Positions 9,626 through 18,887 are shown, numbered from the stretch's first letter. The stretch is DNA of 35,475 nt from Nitrososphaeria archaeon (GCA_029775875.1 JARVKD010000010.1:1-35475), one strand, 5' to 3'. Translations and numbers: made by a program. The notes: generated by a model from the sequence alone, not told the origin.

Positions 9626-9786
9626 TCGTGACCTTGTTAAAAGCAAGTTTATCCTTTTCCTAATTAAATAGCTAGATAGAAAATTACACCCAATGATTTT
9701 GTCCGTTAAGCGCAAAGCATAGTTAAACAATTATTCTCCTCTGTTGTTAGAATACTTTAAAGGTGTGTCTCACTTAATCAGGATTC

Positions 9787-10308
9787 ATGGAACAGCCCCT
9801 TGGATTTAGTTTCAGAGAACTTAGCCATGAGAAGTTGATCAAGTATGCTGAGTTTCTTCTAAGGCAATATAGGCTTGTAGACGCACACTGGTTTCTTAAA
9901 GTTGAAGACAATTTTGGACTGGACATAGCTTCAAAGTTTAATGAAGAGATTTGGGCGAAACTTGGCGAAGTCTCTGCTAAAGACATTATTAGGTATATGG
10001 GAGTTGAGAAAGGCGACTTGAAGAGTGTATTAGAGGCCTTGAAATACTTTCCATGGACGATCATCGCTAACTGGAAGATAACAGAATTTTCAGATAAGAG
10101 GGCTATAATTCTAGCTGAGAGATGCCCTCCACAAGAATCCCGTTTGAAAAGTGGTAGGAAGATCTTTGCATGCAAGGCTATGCAGCAAAGTTTCTTCGAA
10201 AACTTTGTAAAAATATTCAATAGCAGTATTAAAGTGAGGTGTCATAACGCTCCACCAGACCCTAAGCCTCAAGGCTATTGGTGTAAATGGGAGTTAGTTC
10301 TTGAATAG
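9787..10308 (+). CDS. DUF6125-like protein
   Basis: Cys-rich C-terminal half (AERCPPQESRLKSGRKIFACKAMQQSFFENF...VRCHNAPPDPKPQGYWCKWEL) resembling the DUF6125 / thiazoline-carboxylate-hydrolase-like group; recognition by eye. Confidence 0.6.
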   Translation: MEQPLGFSFRELSHEKLIKYAEFLLRQYRLVDAHWFLKVEDNFGLDIASKFNEEIWAKLGEVSAKDIIRYMGVEKGDLKSVLEALKYFPWTIIANWKITEFSDKRAIILAERCPPQESRLKSGRKIFACKAMQQSFFENFVKIFNSSIKVRCHNAPPDPKPQGYWCKWELVLE

Positions 10309-10319
10309 CCAAATATAAC

Positions 10320-10883
10320 TTAAAGTTGTAACTTATGCTTCCTTTTCAGAACGTTGAATATAGCTTTAGCATCAGAATCAGTTATGAAGTTTTCTGCAGA
10401 ATCCAAGAATTCTGATAACTTTTCCTTATCATAACCTTCCTCCTCATATTCAAGGGCTTGAAAGACCATCTCAAGCTTATCCATCTCTCTTACGATCTTT
10501 GCTTCTACTGATGCCTTATCTTGAAAATCCTTCCAAATAACAGAATAATTCTTTCTTATATCTTTAGGCAATAAGGATAGTATCCTAATCATGGCATCAT
10601 TTTCTAACTGCCTCTTTTGCAACTCATCTCCTTCGTCTTTAGTCAAATCTCCTATGATAGATTCAGAAGCGTCGTGAATCAAAGCCATCTTTAACATCTT
10701 TAATGTGTCGAGTTTCTTCATATCTCCCATGATCATGCAGAGAATAGATGTTCTGAAGGTGTGATCTGCTACGGATTCTGGTTCCTTAACACCGACCTTT
10801 CTTATCCATCCAGTCCTTTTTATCTTCTTCAATCTACCTATTAACCTAATGAAATTTATTATGCCTTCTTTTTCGTTTTGCAA
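10320..10883 (-). CDS. HD-domain 5'-deoxynucleotidase (YfbR/HDDC2-like)
   Basis: VADHTFRTSILCMIMGD, MALIHDASESIIGDLT: H...HD...D metal motif; apparent TTG start. Confidence 0.82.
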   Translation of the reverse strand: MQNEKEGIINFIRLIGRLKKIKRTGWIRKVGVKEPESVADHTFRTSILCMIMGDMKKLDTLKMLKMALIHDASESIIGDLTKDEGDELQKRQLENDAMIRILSLLPKDIRKNYSVIWKDFQDKASVEAKIVREMDKLEMVFQALEYEEEGYDKEKLSEFLDSAENFITDSDAKAIFNVLKRKHKLQL

Positions 10884-10905
10884 GCCATTTAATTCATTAA
10901 CTCTA

Positions 10906-10932
10906 GTTTCTTAAGAATTTGTCTTAAGAAAC
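10906..10932. repeat. Perfect 10-bp inverted repeat with 7-nt spacer
   Basis: GTTTCTTAAG-AATTTGT-CTTAAGAAAC, upstream of the HD gene start (10883) and downstream of the URO-D gene stop (10956). Confidence 0.8.
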
Positions 10933-10955
10933 ATAAATATGGGAATTCTAGACCA

Positions 10956-11984
10956 TTATTGGGACGAGGTTTTCCATTCTTTAACAGTTTCAACCATGGC
11001 TTTTACGTTATCAAGAGGGGTTGGTAGTAAGATTCCTTCTCCAGCTTCGACTAAGTCAACACCAGCCTCTAGAACCCTTTTGACCTCTTCTCTCACAGCA
11101 TCTGAAGTATTTAGAGTGAGGTTTTTTGATTGAACGTTGCCCAAGATTTTAACGTCACCAATCAACGGTCTGATCTTTCTTATGTCAAGAGGCTCTTCTA
11201 TGCTTATCCCATCGAAGCCACAATCAGCCATATCCTGTATGATAGGTCCAACCTTTCCACAGATATGTAAAACTTTTAGTCCTTCCAATTCATCAGTAAT
11301 TCTTGTGAGCGCTGGCTTGACATAAGTCTTAAACATTCTCGGGTCTATCATATCACAAGACGCATTAGGCTCACAAATTGCTATTATGTCTGAGCCTGCG
11401 TTATACTGGGCTTTGGCATACTCCAAAACGATGTCAGTGCTGAACTCTACAAACTTCTCTACGTAATATGGGTTTTTTAATGTCCACACCAAGAAGTTCG
11501 TTGCTCCTACAAGCCCTCCACCAAGAGTGAAAGGTCCAACCATGAAGCTTGTAACAGGTAAAGATTCTCCTACCTCTTTTTTAATGATTTTAATGGCTTC
11601 TAGCACAACAGGAATTCTACCCTTTTCAAGAAGATTTTCTGGCATAACCAAATCGTCTGGCGTTTTGTATGTATGAGTTAATATCGTCAATTCTTGATCG
11701 ATCTTATCAGGCCACTTGATAACACAGCCTAGGGCTTCAGGCTCTACAACAAAATCAAAGGGAACTCTTACGTTCTCAAGCCCTGTTAGGTTTTGACTTG
11801 CTATGGCAAGCCTAGCCATCTTTTCAGATTCCTTATGAGCATCTGGCAGATAAATTCCTGTAGCCTTTTGAACATCCACTATTAGAGTACCTTCACAGCC
11901 TCCTATGGAAGTCACAGGAGGTCTGTCCACTTTTTCACCCTTTAATGCAGCAAAAACTCTCTTTTTTGGGCTGAATTCTTCCAA
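10956..11984 (-). CDS. URO-D-fold methyltransferase, MtaA/MtbA-like (methylcobamide:CoM methyltransferase family)
   Basis: TPKKRVFAALKGEKVDRPPV-type N-terminus, HICGKVGPIIQDMADCGFDGISIEE, ILGNVQSKNLTLNTSDAVREEVKRVLEAG. Confidence 0.82.
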   Translation of the reverse strand: MEEFSPKKRVFAALKGEKVDRPPVTSIGGCEGTLIVDVQKATGIYLPDAHKESEKMARLAIASQNLTGLENVRVPFDFVVEPEALGCVIKWPDKIDQELTILTHTYKTPDDLVMPENLLEKGRIPVVLEAIKIIKKEVGESLPVTSFMVGPFTLGGGLVGATNFLVWTLKNPYYVEKFVEFSTDIVLEYAKAQYNAGSDIIAICEPNASCDMIDPRMFKTYVKPALTRITDELEGLKVLHICGKVGPIIQDMADCGFDGISIEEPLDIRKIRPLIGDVKILGNVQSKNLTLNTSDAVREEVKRVLEAGVDLVEAGEGILLPTPLDNVKAMVETVKEWKTSSQ

Positions 11985-12027
11985 GATTTCACTAAAGTCA
12001 TATAACCATTATTTTCATATATTCTTT

Positions 12028-13176
12028 ATGCTCTTTGAGCAGTCTTTTAGGGATAACGTTTATCTTATTCGTAAAAATAAAATAGATTGCTTGAAGAAGG
12101 CAATTCTTGTCACATACCCTGATAAATTTGTAATACAAGAAGCCTTGGGCTTGGCTGAAGCAGGAGGCTATGAGGTAGCTAAGCTCATTACTCAAAGGTA
12201 TCTATCCAAAGCCAAGTATGGTATAGGCTCGGGAAAGGCTGAAGAGTTGAAAAATATGCTAAAGGATTTAAATGCTGATGCAATTCTATTTGATGAGAAA
12301 CTAAGATCGGTTCAAATCTATAACCTTGCAAAGCTTACTGGAGTAGAAGTCATCAATAGAGAAAGACTGATCCTTGAGATATTTAATAAAAGAGCATCTA
12401 GCGCCGAGGCGAAGTTACAGGTTCAACTTGCTGAGCTAAGGTATGAAATCCCTAGAGCGAGAGAGAAAGTAAGACTGGCTAAGATAGGAGAGCAACCAGG
12501 GTTCTTTGGCTTAGGTAGGTATGATGTAGATGACTATTATAGGATGATAAAAAAGAGGATAGCCATAATAACGAAAAAATTAAAGCAGGTCAGCAAAAGG
12601 CGTGAGCTATACAGATTTCAAAGGCTTAGAACTAACTTGCCTCTGATTTCTTTTGCAGGTTATACCGGAGCAGGTAAAACGAGCCTTTTCAACATACTTG
12701 TAAGTGAAAGAAAAGATACAGACAAAGGTCTTTTCACAACTCTCACAACTACTACGAGAAGTCTGCAATTATCGGAATCAAGAGTTTTAGTATCGGATAC
12801 AGTTGGCTTTATCAGCAGACTCCCACCATACATGATAGAAGCCTTCAAGGCAACCTTAGAGGAGTTGACTCATGCCAACTTGGTTCTTTTGGTAATAGAT
12901 GCCAGTGAACCTCTTGAAAATATGATTAGAAAGTACCAAAGCTGTGTAAGCATTCTTGCTGAGCTTGGCGTCTCTCCTTTAAATGTTCTTCCTATCTTTA
13001 ACAAATTCGACCTTACGAATATGAATGAAACTGAAGATAAGATAAAAGCCCTTGGCATGATACCTCAAGATGTTGCGATAACTTCGGCAAAGACTGGCTT
13101 TGGCATAGATGCACTAAAGTCTAAGATAAGCGAGATGGTTTATGCCCATGTCCCAACTTCTTTAACTAGAGCATGA
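12028..13176 (+). CDS. hflX: GTPase HflX
   Basis: YGIGSGKAEELKNMLKDLNADAILFDEKLRSVQIYNLAKLTGVEVINRERLILEIF; FAGYTGAGKTSLFNIL; VSDTVGFISRLPPYMIEAFKATLEEL; start moved to ATG 12028 because the longer ORF start (11905) overlaps the antisense gene. Confidence 0.93.
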   Translation: MLFEQSFRDNVYLIRKNKIDCLKKAILVTYPDKFVIQEALGLAEAGGYEVAKLITQRYLSKAKYGIGSGKAEELKNMLKDLNADAILFDEKLRSVQIYNLAKLTGVEVINRERLILEIFNKRASSAEAKLQVQLAELRYEIPRAREKVRLAKIGEQPGFFGLGRYDVDDYYRMIKKRIAIITKKLKQVSKRRELYRFQRLRTNLPLISFAGYTGAGKTSLFNILVSERKDTDKGLFTTLTTTTRSLQLSESRVLVSDTVGFISRLPPYMIEAFKATLEELTHANLVLLVIDASEPLENMIRKYQSCVSILAELGVSPLNVLPIFNKFDLTNMNETEDKIKALGMIPQDVAITSAKTGFGIDALKSKISEMVYAHVPTSLTRA

Positions 13177-13227
13177 AGGGAAAGTTTAAGCAAACTAATC
13201 ATGAATATGAATAAATTGTGAAGTAAA

Positions 13228-13776
13228 ATGGCAGAAGTTGTAGTCTTAAGATGGGGGCATCGTTTAAGAGATGAGAGATTGACCACTCACGTTATATTGA
13301 CTGCTCGTGCCCTTGGTGCATCTGGAGCGATACTATCTGATGTGGAGGATAAAGACATCAAAAACACTGTTGAAAAAGTTGTAGAGAGGTTTGGTGGACC
13401 TTTCTTTCTTAAGATGGGTATCCCATGGAGAAAAACAGTAAAAGAATGGAGAGAGAAAGGAGGAATTGTTGTTCATCTGACAGCCTACGGTGAGAATATA
13501 GAGGCTAGCGATGTATTGGAAAGGATAAAGTCATCGGGCAAGGATGTTATGGTAATAGTAGGCAGCCAAAAAGTTCCTCCAGAATTTTACTCTGAAGATG
13601 TATCTGATTTCAACGTTGCCGTTGGTAATGAACCTCACTCTGAATGCTCAGCTTTGGCAGTATTCTTAGATCGATACTTCGAGGGTAAAGAGCTATTGAG
13701 AAAGTTTAAAGGAGCAAAGGTGAAGATAATTCCTGAGAAAAGAGGTAAAAAACTGGAGAAGATTGCTCAGAACTAA
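13228..13776 (+). CDS. tRNA (cytidine(56)-2'-O)-methyltransferase (aTrm56)
   Basis: VVLRWGHRLRDERLTTHVILTARALGA, VIVGSQKVPPEFYSEDVSDFNVAVGNEPHSECSALAVFLDR: SPOUT family aTrm56 signature. Confidence 0.93.
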   Translation: MAEVVVLRWGHRLRDERLTTHVILTARALGASGAILSDVEDKDIKNTVEKVVERFGGPFFLKMGIPWRKTVKEWREKGGIVVHLTAYGENIEASDVLERIKSSGKDVMVIVGSQKVPPEFYSEDVSDFNVAVGNEPHSECSALAVFLDRYFEGKELLRKFKGAKVKIIPEKRGKKLEKIAQN

Positions 13777-13863
13777 AACATCGGTTTATGGAAAGTCTTA
13801 AAAGCAAATTTAGCATAATTGATAGCGTTAAACTCTGAACAAATCTTATAGGAGGAAAAAGGG

Positions 13864-14415
13864 ATGTTGACCAAGCACTCAAAGATCGAGTATGAAGATG
13901 CTTTTGTAAAGATATCTGGTCTGATTGGTGGCGAAGATTATGTAAGAGTAGCAAGAGCTTTACTTAACAATGAGAATGCAACGGATGAAGAAATAGCCAG
14001 CGCCACAGGATTGAAGATAAATGCTGTTAGGAAGGCTTTGTACGATCTATTTGGAAGATCTCTTATCACTGGAATAAGAGTTCGTGACTTGAAGAAAGGC
14101 TGGTTTGTTTATAGATGGAAGGCTCAAAGGGACCAGACAGACAGCTTTATAGAAACTCAGAAGAAGAAAGCCTTAAGGAAGCTTAAGGATAGGTTAGTTT
14201 ATGAAAATACTTATGAGTTTTACCATTGTGGTATGCTTACTTGTCTAAAAAGGACCTTCGAAGAGTCTATAGATCTATTCTTTAAGTGCCCCAACTGTGG
14301 GAAAATCCTTAATCCTATAGACAACTGTGAAATAAAGAAGGCTCTTGAGTGGAAGATAAGAGAAATAGCGGAAGAAATGGAGAATATTGGTCAGAGAAGC
14401 GAACTAAAGAGCTAG
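13864..14415 (+). CDS. tfe: Transcription initiation factor E alpha subunit (TFE)
   Basis: Winged helix (VARALLNNENATDEEIASATGLKINAVRKALYDLFGRSLI) plus zinc ribbon (YHCGMLTCLKRTFEESIDLFFKCPNCGKIL). Confidence 0.92.
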   Translation: MLTKHSKIEYEDAFVKISGLIGGEDYVRVARALLNNENATDEEIASATGLKINAVRKALYDLFGRSLITGIRVRDLKKGWFVYRWKAQRDQTDSFIETQKKKALRKLKDRLVYENTYEFYHCGMLTCLKRTFEESIDLFFKCPNCGKILNPIDNCEIKKALEWKIREIAEEMENIGQRSELKS

Positions 14416-14455
14416 TTAAGCTTTGGAAATCTTATTAAGAAGATACCTTTTGTAA

Positions 14456-15037
14456 GTGCAAGATGAGAAGAATGTGATAAGCGAACAAGAAGCCATAAAC
14501 TTGCTGAGGAAAGAGAAGAGCCCTGAAATCCTTATCAAACACAGCGTGACTGTAAGCGAAGTCTCGACTATTTTGGCCTTGGCGTTCAAAGAAAAAGGCT
14601 ATGATGTAGATTTAGAGTTAGTAAGGGTAGGTGGATTATTACACGATATAGGTAGAGTTAAGACTCATTCAGTTCTCCATGGATATCTTGGCGGAAAGCT
14701 TTTGAGGGATAGAGGAATAGATGAGAGGATAGCCAGAATTGCAGAGAGGCATGTAGGGGGAGGAATATCGAACGAGGAAGCCGAGAAGCTTGGATTGCCG
14801 AGGGGAAGATACATACCAGAATCTTTGGAGGAGAAGATAGTTTGCTTTGCTGATAAGATAGTCGAGATAAATTATGTAATCCCTCTTGAGAAAACATTGG
14901 ATAAGCTAAGAGAAGAGTTAGGTTATGAAAATAGTGCCGTGCAAAGGATAATGAAATTAAAAGAAGAGCTAACAAGATCATTGAATCATGACCCAGAGGA
15001 TATAGTCAAAAGAAGCATCATCAAAGAGACAAGATAA
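14456..15037 (+). CDS. HDIG-domain protein (TIGR00295-like)
   Basis: GTG start; LIKHSVTVSEVSTILALAF, VGGLLHDIGRVKTHSVLHGYLGGKLLRDRG, FADKIVE. Confidence 0.85.
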   Translation: MQDEKNVISEQEAINLLRKEKSPEILIKHSVTVSEVSTILALAFKEKGYDVDLELVRVGGLLHDIGRVKTHSVLHGYLGGKLLRDRGIDERIARIAERHVGGGISNEEAEKLGLPRGRYIPESLEEKIVCFADKIVEINYVIPLEKTLDKLREELGYENSAVQRIMKLKEELTRSLNHDPEDIVKRSIIKETR

Positions 15038-15069
15038 GCAATTTATTTTGATTAGTAGCGAGGGGTGGA

Positions 15070-15098
15070 GTTTCCCAGGAGCTATGAATAGCTCCTGA
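15070..15098 (-). other. tRNA intron 2 (29 nt), predicted between T-loop positions 59/60
   Basis: Intron TCAGGAGCTATTCATAGCTCCTGGGAAAC; hairpin CAGGAGCTA-TTCA-TAGCTCCTG; bulges AAT and ACT around TTCA/GGAA (one A.G mismatch); cutting after the second bulge nt restores TTCAAAT-CCACC. Confidence 0.82.
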
Positions 15099-15105
15099 TT
15101 TGAAC

Positions 15106-15126
15106 CTTCGGCTGAGCAAGCTCAGT
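15106..15126 (-). other. tRNA intron 1 (21 nt), predicted between T-stem positions 52/53
   Basis: Intron ACTGAGCTTGCTCAGCCGAAG; BHB: central 4-bp helix TCGG/CCGA, bulges TGA and AGG, intron hairpin CTGAG-CTTG-CTCAG; cutting after the second bulge nt restores GGTGG. Confidence 0.85.
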
Positions 15127-15158
<32 letters not shown>

Positions 15159-15372
15159 AAACCTGGCTTCCCCACCTCGCTACCAATAAAATAAATTAAA
15201 TCATGACTTAAATTCTTTTAAATTCACTTATTGCATCTTTTTAGCATTCATGGTTACTTTCTTTATTGTTTAAGTTATAATACGAAGGAATATTTTTGTT
15301 TGCCCTAATTTTAATGTAAAAATTAAGTTTATTAAGCAGAATATATCAAGATAAATTGAAGAAGGTGGGGTC

Positions 15373-15831
15373 GTGGGCAAAATCGATGAGATAGATATGA
15401 AAATACTGGCAGAGTTGGTAAAGAATGCCAACCTTTCAGTCCCAAAACTGAGCAAAAAGATCAACGTGAACCCTTCAGTGGTTTATAGCAGAATTAAGAG
15501 ACTCATAAAGAGAGATATCATCAAAAACTTTACTATTGCAGTAAATGAAGAATCACTTGGCTACATTGTAACCGCTGTGATAGGAGTGGATATAGATTCA
15601 AAGTTAAGGGAGAATATTCTGAATGAGCTTTCTAACCTGCCAGAAGTCAAAGAAGTTTCTGAAGTTACAGGAAGATTCGATCTTATTGTCTCAATTAGAG
15701 CAAAGTCTTTGGATGAGTTGCACAATCTCGTATCAGAGAAGATTGGCAAGATAAATGGGATATTACACACAGAGACTTTCATAGAAATGAGAAAAGTAGC
15801 AAAGGAACCCATATACCGCTTATCACAATGA
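15373..15831 (+). CDS. Lrp/AsnC family transcriptional regulator
   Basis: IDEIDMKILAELVKNANLSVPKLSKKINVNPSVVYSRIKRLIKRDIIKNFTIAVNEESLGY plus RAM-like C-terminal domain; GTG start. Confidence 0.92.
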   Translation: MGKIDEIDMKILAELVKNANLSVPKLSKKINVNPSVVYSRIKRLIKRDIIKNFTIAVNEESLGYIVTAVIGVDIDSKLRENILNELSNLPEVKEVSEVTGRFDLIVSIRAKSLDELHNLVSEKIGKINGILHTETFIEMRKVAKEPIYRLSQ

Positions 15832-15932
15832 TCAAATTGCTCTATTCGCTCAAGTAGCTTATCATCCCTTAAAAACTAAAAACAAATCTGCACACTTATA
15901 TTCTGGGGAATTTTAAAAGGGCTGAGGACGAT

Positions 15933-16625
15933 TTGGACCCTTTGATCAAGTTAGAGGAAGTTGAGAAGTCCGGAGAGTTACCATTGTCCATATTAAATAG
16001 GATCAGAAGGAGAATGAAGTACTTATATGAGGGCATTGCCAAGATCGAGCAAGCTTCGGGGTTGAAGTATCCGAATTACTACATTGAGCCTAAACTCCCT
16101 TTATCATCAAGTCAAGTCGAAAAGGGGCAGATAGGAGTTCTTTATGCGAGAACGATCCCTACAGAAGGAATATTAGGGTTAGAGATACTGGTTCAGCTAT
16201 CAGCCCCACTTGTTGCCTTTGGGTTAAAGACCACTATACAAGCGGTATTGGCCCATGAATTCCTACATTACATAGAGTTCATGAAGCGCTTTAGTAAACT
16301 TGACATAGTTTCGGACTCTCTCTCAACTTCCTTGTTCGAAGCCCTCTACTCAGACTATGAGAGACTTTTTGATCCCAAATTAATATTCAAAGATAAAAGG
16401 TTGGTAAATTTGATCAATAAGAAATTTTCTAATGGTCTCGAAGATAAGAGACTAAATGAAAAGACTCTAAAAGAATGGATTGAGAAGGGATTGCCTACCC
16501 TAAATCTATCTCCTAATGATAACGTCATAAGACTGCCAGTATCATCTATCTTAAAAATGAAGATCGATCCACCTCTAAAGCTGAAGCTTGAGGAGCTCGA
16601 AAGGAAGGTTTATGAACGAAGATAA
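15933..16625 (+). CDS. Putative zinc metalloprotease-like protein (HExxH)
   Basis: AVLAHEFLHYIEFMKRFSK contains HEFLH; TTG start; overlaps the next gene by 14 nt. Confidence 0.55.
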   Translation: MDPLIKLEEVEKSGELPLSILNRIRRRMKYLYEGIAKIEQASGLKYPNYYIEPKLPLSSSQVEKGQIGVLYARTIPTEGILGLEILVQLSAPLVAFGLKTTIQAVLAHEFLHYIEFMKRFSKLDIVSDSLSTSLFEALYSDYERLFDPKLIFKDKRLVNLINKKFSNGLEDKRLNEKTLKEWIEKGLPTLNLSPNDNVIRLPVSSILKMKIDPPLKLKLEELERKVYERR

Positions 16626-18282
16626 GAAGTATGGGGAAGTCCGTAGACTGAAGGAAGAAGAGAGAAACCTAGTAATCGAAGCCTTTAAAGAAATGACTAA
16701 AGGAAAGGAAATTTTAGCTGCATGCGCTTATGGTTCTCGCATAGCTGGTTATGCAAAAGAGGATAGCGATTATGATGTCATAGTTGTCCTTAATAATTAC
16801 AAGCCAAAGATAAGGTATAATTACATCAGAAAAGCGATAGATTTAGCAGCTTTAGTTGTTGATGGCAAATCTTTGACCAAAGATGCTGAAGAGGCTTCTT
16901 TAGGTGAATTTGTGGCTGGCAGGTTATTAAATGTATATGAGGCTTTAATGGGTAGAGAATTCATTAGGAATGTTGAGATTAAGCTAAAAAGAAGGGTTGT
17001 CTTTGAGATTCTTGATGAAGTAGTATTATCTTATGGCGACTTCTCCACCAAGCTCATCATACCTATAAAGTACCTTTTGTTTGAGAAGCTTAAGAAAAGG
17101 GCATCTCTTTACCCTCCAGCCCTATACAGTTATGTGAAGACCTATACTGGTGCACTGGGTGAAGAGAATTTGAATGCAACTCTTAAAGGTTTTCTCACAC
17201 CGTTAAAAGAAATGGAGAGTAATGGCTGGATATCGTTATTGGATGATAAGTCTCTAAGAATAGAAGATGAATACCTTAGGTTAAGAAAGACTGGGAAGAT
17301 CAAGACAACTCTAGCATATACTAAGAGAGGTGTGATATCTTACGCTGTTCATGGATATGCTGGACATGTAGGTTTAGATGTAATAAAGAGGGAATTGTTG
17401 TCAAAGATTGGGCGTTCAAAAGAGATCGGAGATGCACCAGAAGAGATGAAGCACCCGAAGAGCCTTTGGAGAATAGATGAAGGATTATTAATGGTCGAGG
17501 GCGATGATTGGCTCCAGCAGATAGTAAGTCATCTTTGTCTGAGTAAAAACACTAAGATAACACAAATTCCTCAAGGAGAGCTTTATGAGACCTTAAAGGT
17601 ATACAGGCTGGAAGACGGGGATAAGAAGATCGATATCACTGTGAAAAACTTCAAAGACATCAAGACTCTGAAATGGGCTTTTCTGAACTTATGGGCATTG
17701 CCTACAAAATGGTTCGAAATGTCGCCTCTTGCAAGGCTCGGAAGAGAGTATTTTGCCATGAGGAAACTAAGGGAAATTGGTTTAAACACGCCGAAAATAG
17801 TTTCAATCGTTTTAAATAAAAGGATACTAGTCACAAATTTTATAGAAGGGATAAACCTAGGCAAGATCGTTAAGGATATATTAGATGGATATAATGCAGA
17901 TAAATCTCCAATTTCTATGTATGGAGAATGCATAGGCTACGCCCATAAGCATGGTTATTCCTTGGGCGATACTAAGCCTAGCAATGCAATACTCTCGAAC
18001 GGTAAGATTTTCCTTACAGACTTAGAGCAAGCCAGTGAGCAGGGCGATAAAGCATGGGATATAGCTTTGTTTATCTATTATTCTAACAAGTTAACCTTGA
18101 ACGTTTCTGGAGCAAGGACCATAACCAAGGAATTCTTAAATGGATATCTCAAAGTTGGAAGCGTTGATACAGTGAAAGAGGCTTTAAATCCAGATTATCT
18201 GGCGCCTTTCCAGACCATTCTTGCCCCAAATGTGATGAAAGCTATAAGAGATGAAATGAGTAAAGCTACTGTTTCTTCTTGA
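16612..18282 (+). CDS. Fusion of an N-terminal nucleotidyltransferase domain with a C-terminal Bud32/RIO-like kinase domain
   Basis: NTase: [27 protein letters not shown] (GSxxxG...SDxDxxV); kinase: [61 protein letters not shown]. Start set to ATG 16612 rather than upstream 16588. Confidence 0.75.
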   Translation: MNEDKKYGEVRRLKEEERNLVIEAFKEMTKGKEILAACAYGSRIAGYAKEDSDYDVIVVLNNYKPKIRYNYIRKAIDLAALVVDGKSLTKDAEEASLGEFVAGRLLNVYEALMGREFIRNVEIKLKRRVVFEILDEVVLSYGDFSTKLIIPIKYLLFEKLKKRASLYPPALYSYVKTYTGALGEENLNATLKGFLTPLKEMESNGWISLLDDKSLRIEDEYLRLRKTGKIKTTLAYTKRGVISYAVHGYAGHVGLDVIKRELLSKIGRSKEIGDAPEEMKHPKSLWRIDEGLLMVEGDDWLQQIVSHLCLSKNTKITQIPQGELYETLKVYRLEDGDKKIDITVKNFKDIKTLKWAFLNLWALPTKWFEMSPLARLGREYFAMRKLREIGLNTPKIVSIVLNKRILVTNFIEGINLGKIVKDILDGYNADKSPISMYGECIGYAHKHGYSLGDTKPSNAILSNGKIFLTDLEQASEQGDKAWDIALFIYYSNKLTLNVSGARTITKEFLNGYLKVGSVDTVKEALNPDYLAPFQTILAPNVMKAIRDEMSKATVSS

Positions 18283-18457
18283 ATAATACATAACCACATT
18301 TTCCACATGTTAATCTGTCTGCATGATCTGCAAGAAAGACCCCTCTTCCACATCTTGGGCACTCTTTCTTTGGTCTAACTAAAGATGTGCCACTGATTTG
18401 ATAAAACTTCCATACTTGTGGATTAGCCTTTTTCTTAACTTTCTTCTCTTCAGCCAT
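18266..18457 (-). CDS. rps27ae: Ribosomal protein eS31 (S27ae)
   Basis: [45 protein letters not shown]: four-Cys zinc ribbon of archaeal S27ae. Confidence 0.95.
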   Translation of the reverse strand: MAEEKKVKKKANPQVWKFYQISGTSLVRPKKECPRCGRGVFLADHADRLTCGKCGYVLFKKKQ

Positions 18458-18458
18458 T

Positions 18459-18821
18459 TTAACTCACCTTAGCCTTTTTTGCCTTTTCAGGCGCCTTTTT
18501 AGGTTCTTCCTTCTTAACTTCCTTTGCCACTTTCTCTTTTTCCTCCTTTGGTTGAATTCTTAAGAATAGATACTTAGGGAGCTGTTTTTTAGCGTCCTCG
18601 GGTTCATCATAAAGGTAAAAAAGACCTGAGACATCCCTAGTTCCTGTCTTATTCCTTAAAGAGATAAGGAAGACCTTTTTGGCATCGATATTAAGGCTTT
18701 TTGCTACCATGTTAATAGCGTCTTGCCTTTTCAACGATCCAGCCATAGAGCTGAATATGCAATCAATTTCCCTTCTTCTAAGCAAATCATTCCTAACGTC
18801 TTTGGTTATATTAAGGCTCAA
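18459..18821 (-). CDS. rps24e: Ribosomal protein eS24 (S24e)
   Basis: [62 protein letters not shown]. Confidence 0.92.
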   Translation of the reverse strand: MSLNITKDVRNDLLRRREIDCIFSSMAGSLKRQDAINMVAKSLNIDAKKVFLISLRNKTGTRDVSGLFYLYDEPEDAKKQLPKYLFLRIQPKEEKEKVAKEVKKEEPKKAPEKAKKAKVS

Positions 18822-18887
18822 GCTTTACTCCTCTTAAACGAATGTTGCCTGTTATTAATATTTTATCCATTACTGTTAAAAATCTGG

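Noticed and set aside
9774-10220. 148-aa minus-strand ORF
   Set aside because: Overlaps the DUF6125-like CDS, which has conserved Cys-containing motifs; shadow ORF.
11905-12027. ORF track extends the HflX gene upstream to 11905
   Set aside because: This part overlaps the well-supported antisense methyltransferase start; HflX homology begins later, and an in-frame ATG at 12028 fits better.
14658-14981. 107-aa minus-strand ORF
   Set aside because: Antisense to the HDIG gene; no independent support.
16588-16611. Upstream start (MRSSKGRF) of the NTase-kinase ORF
   Set aside because: ATG at 16612 (MNEDKK) gives a short overlap typical of coupled genes; the 8-residue upstream part has no support.
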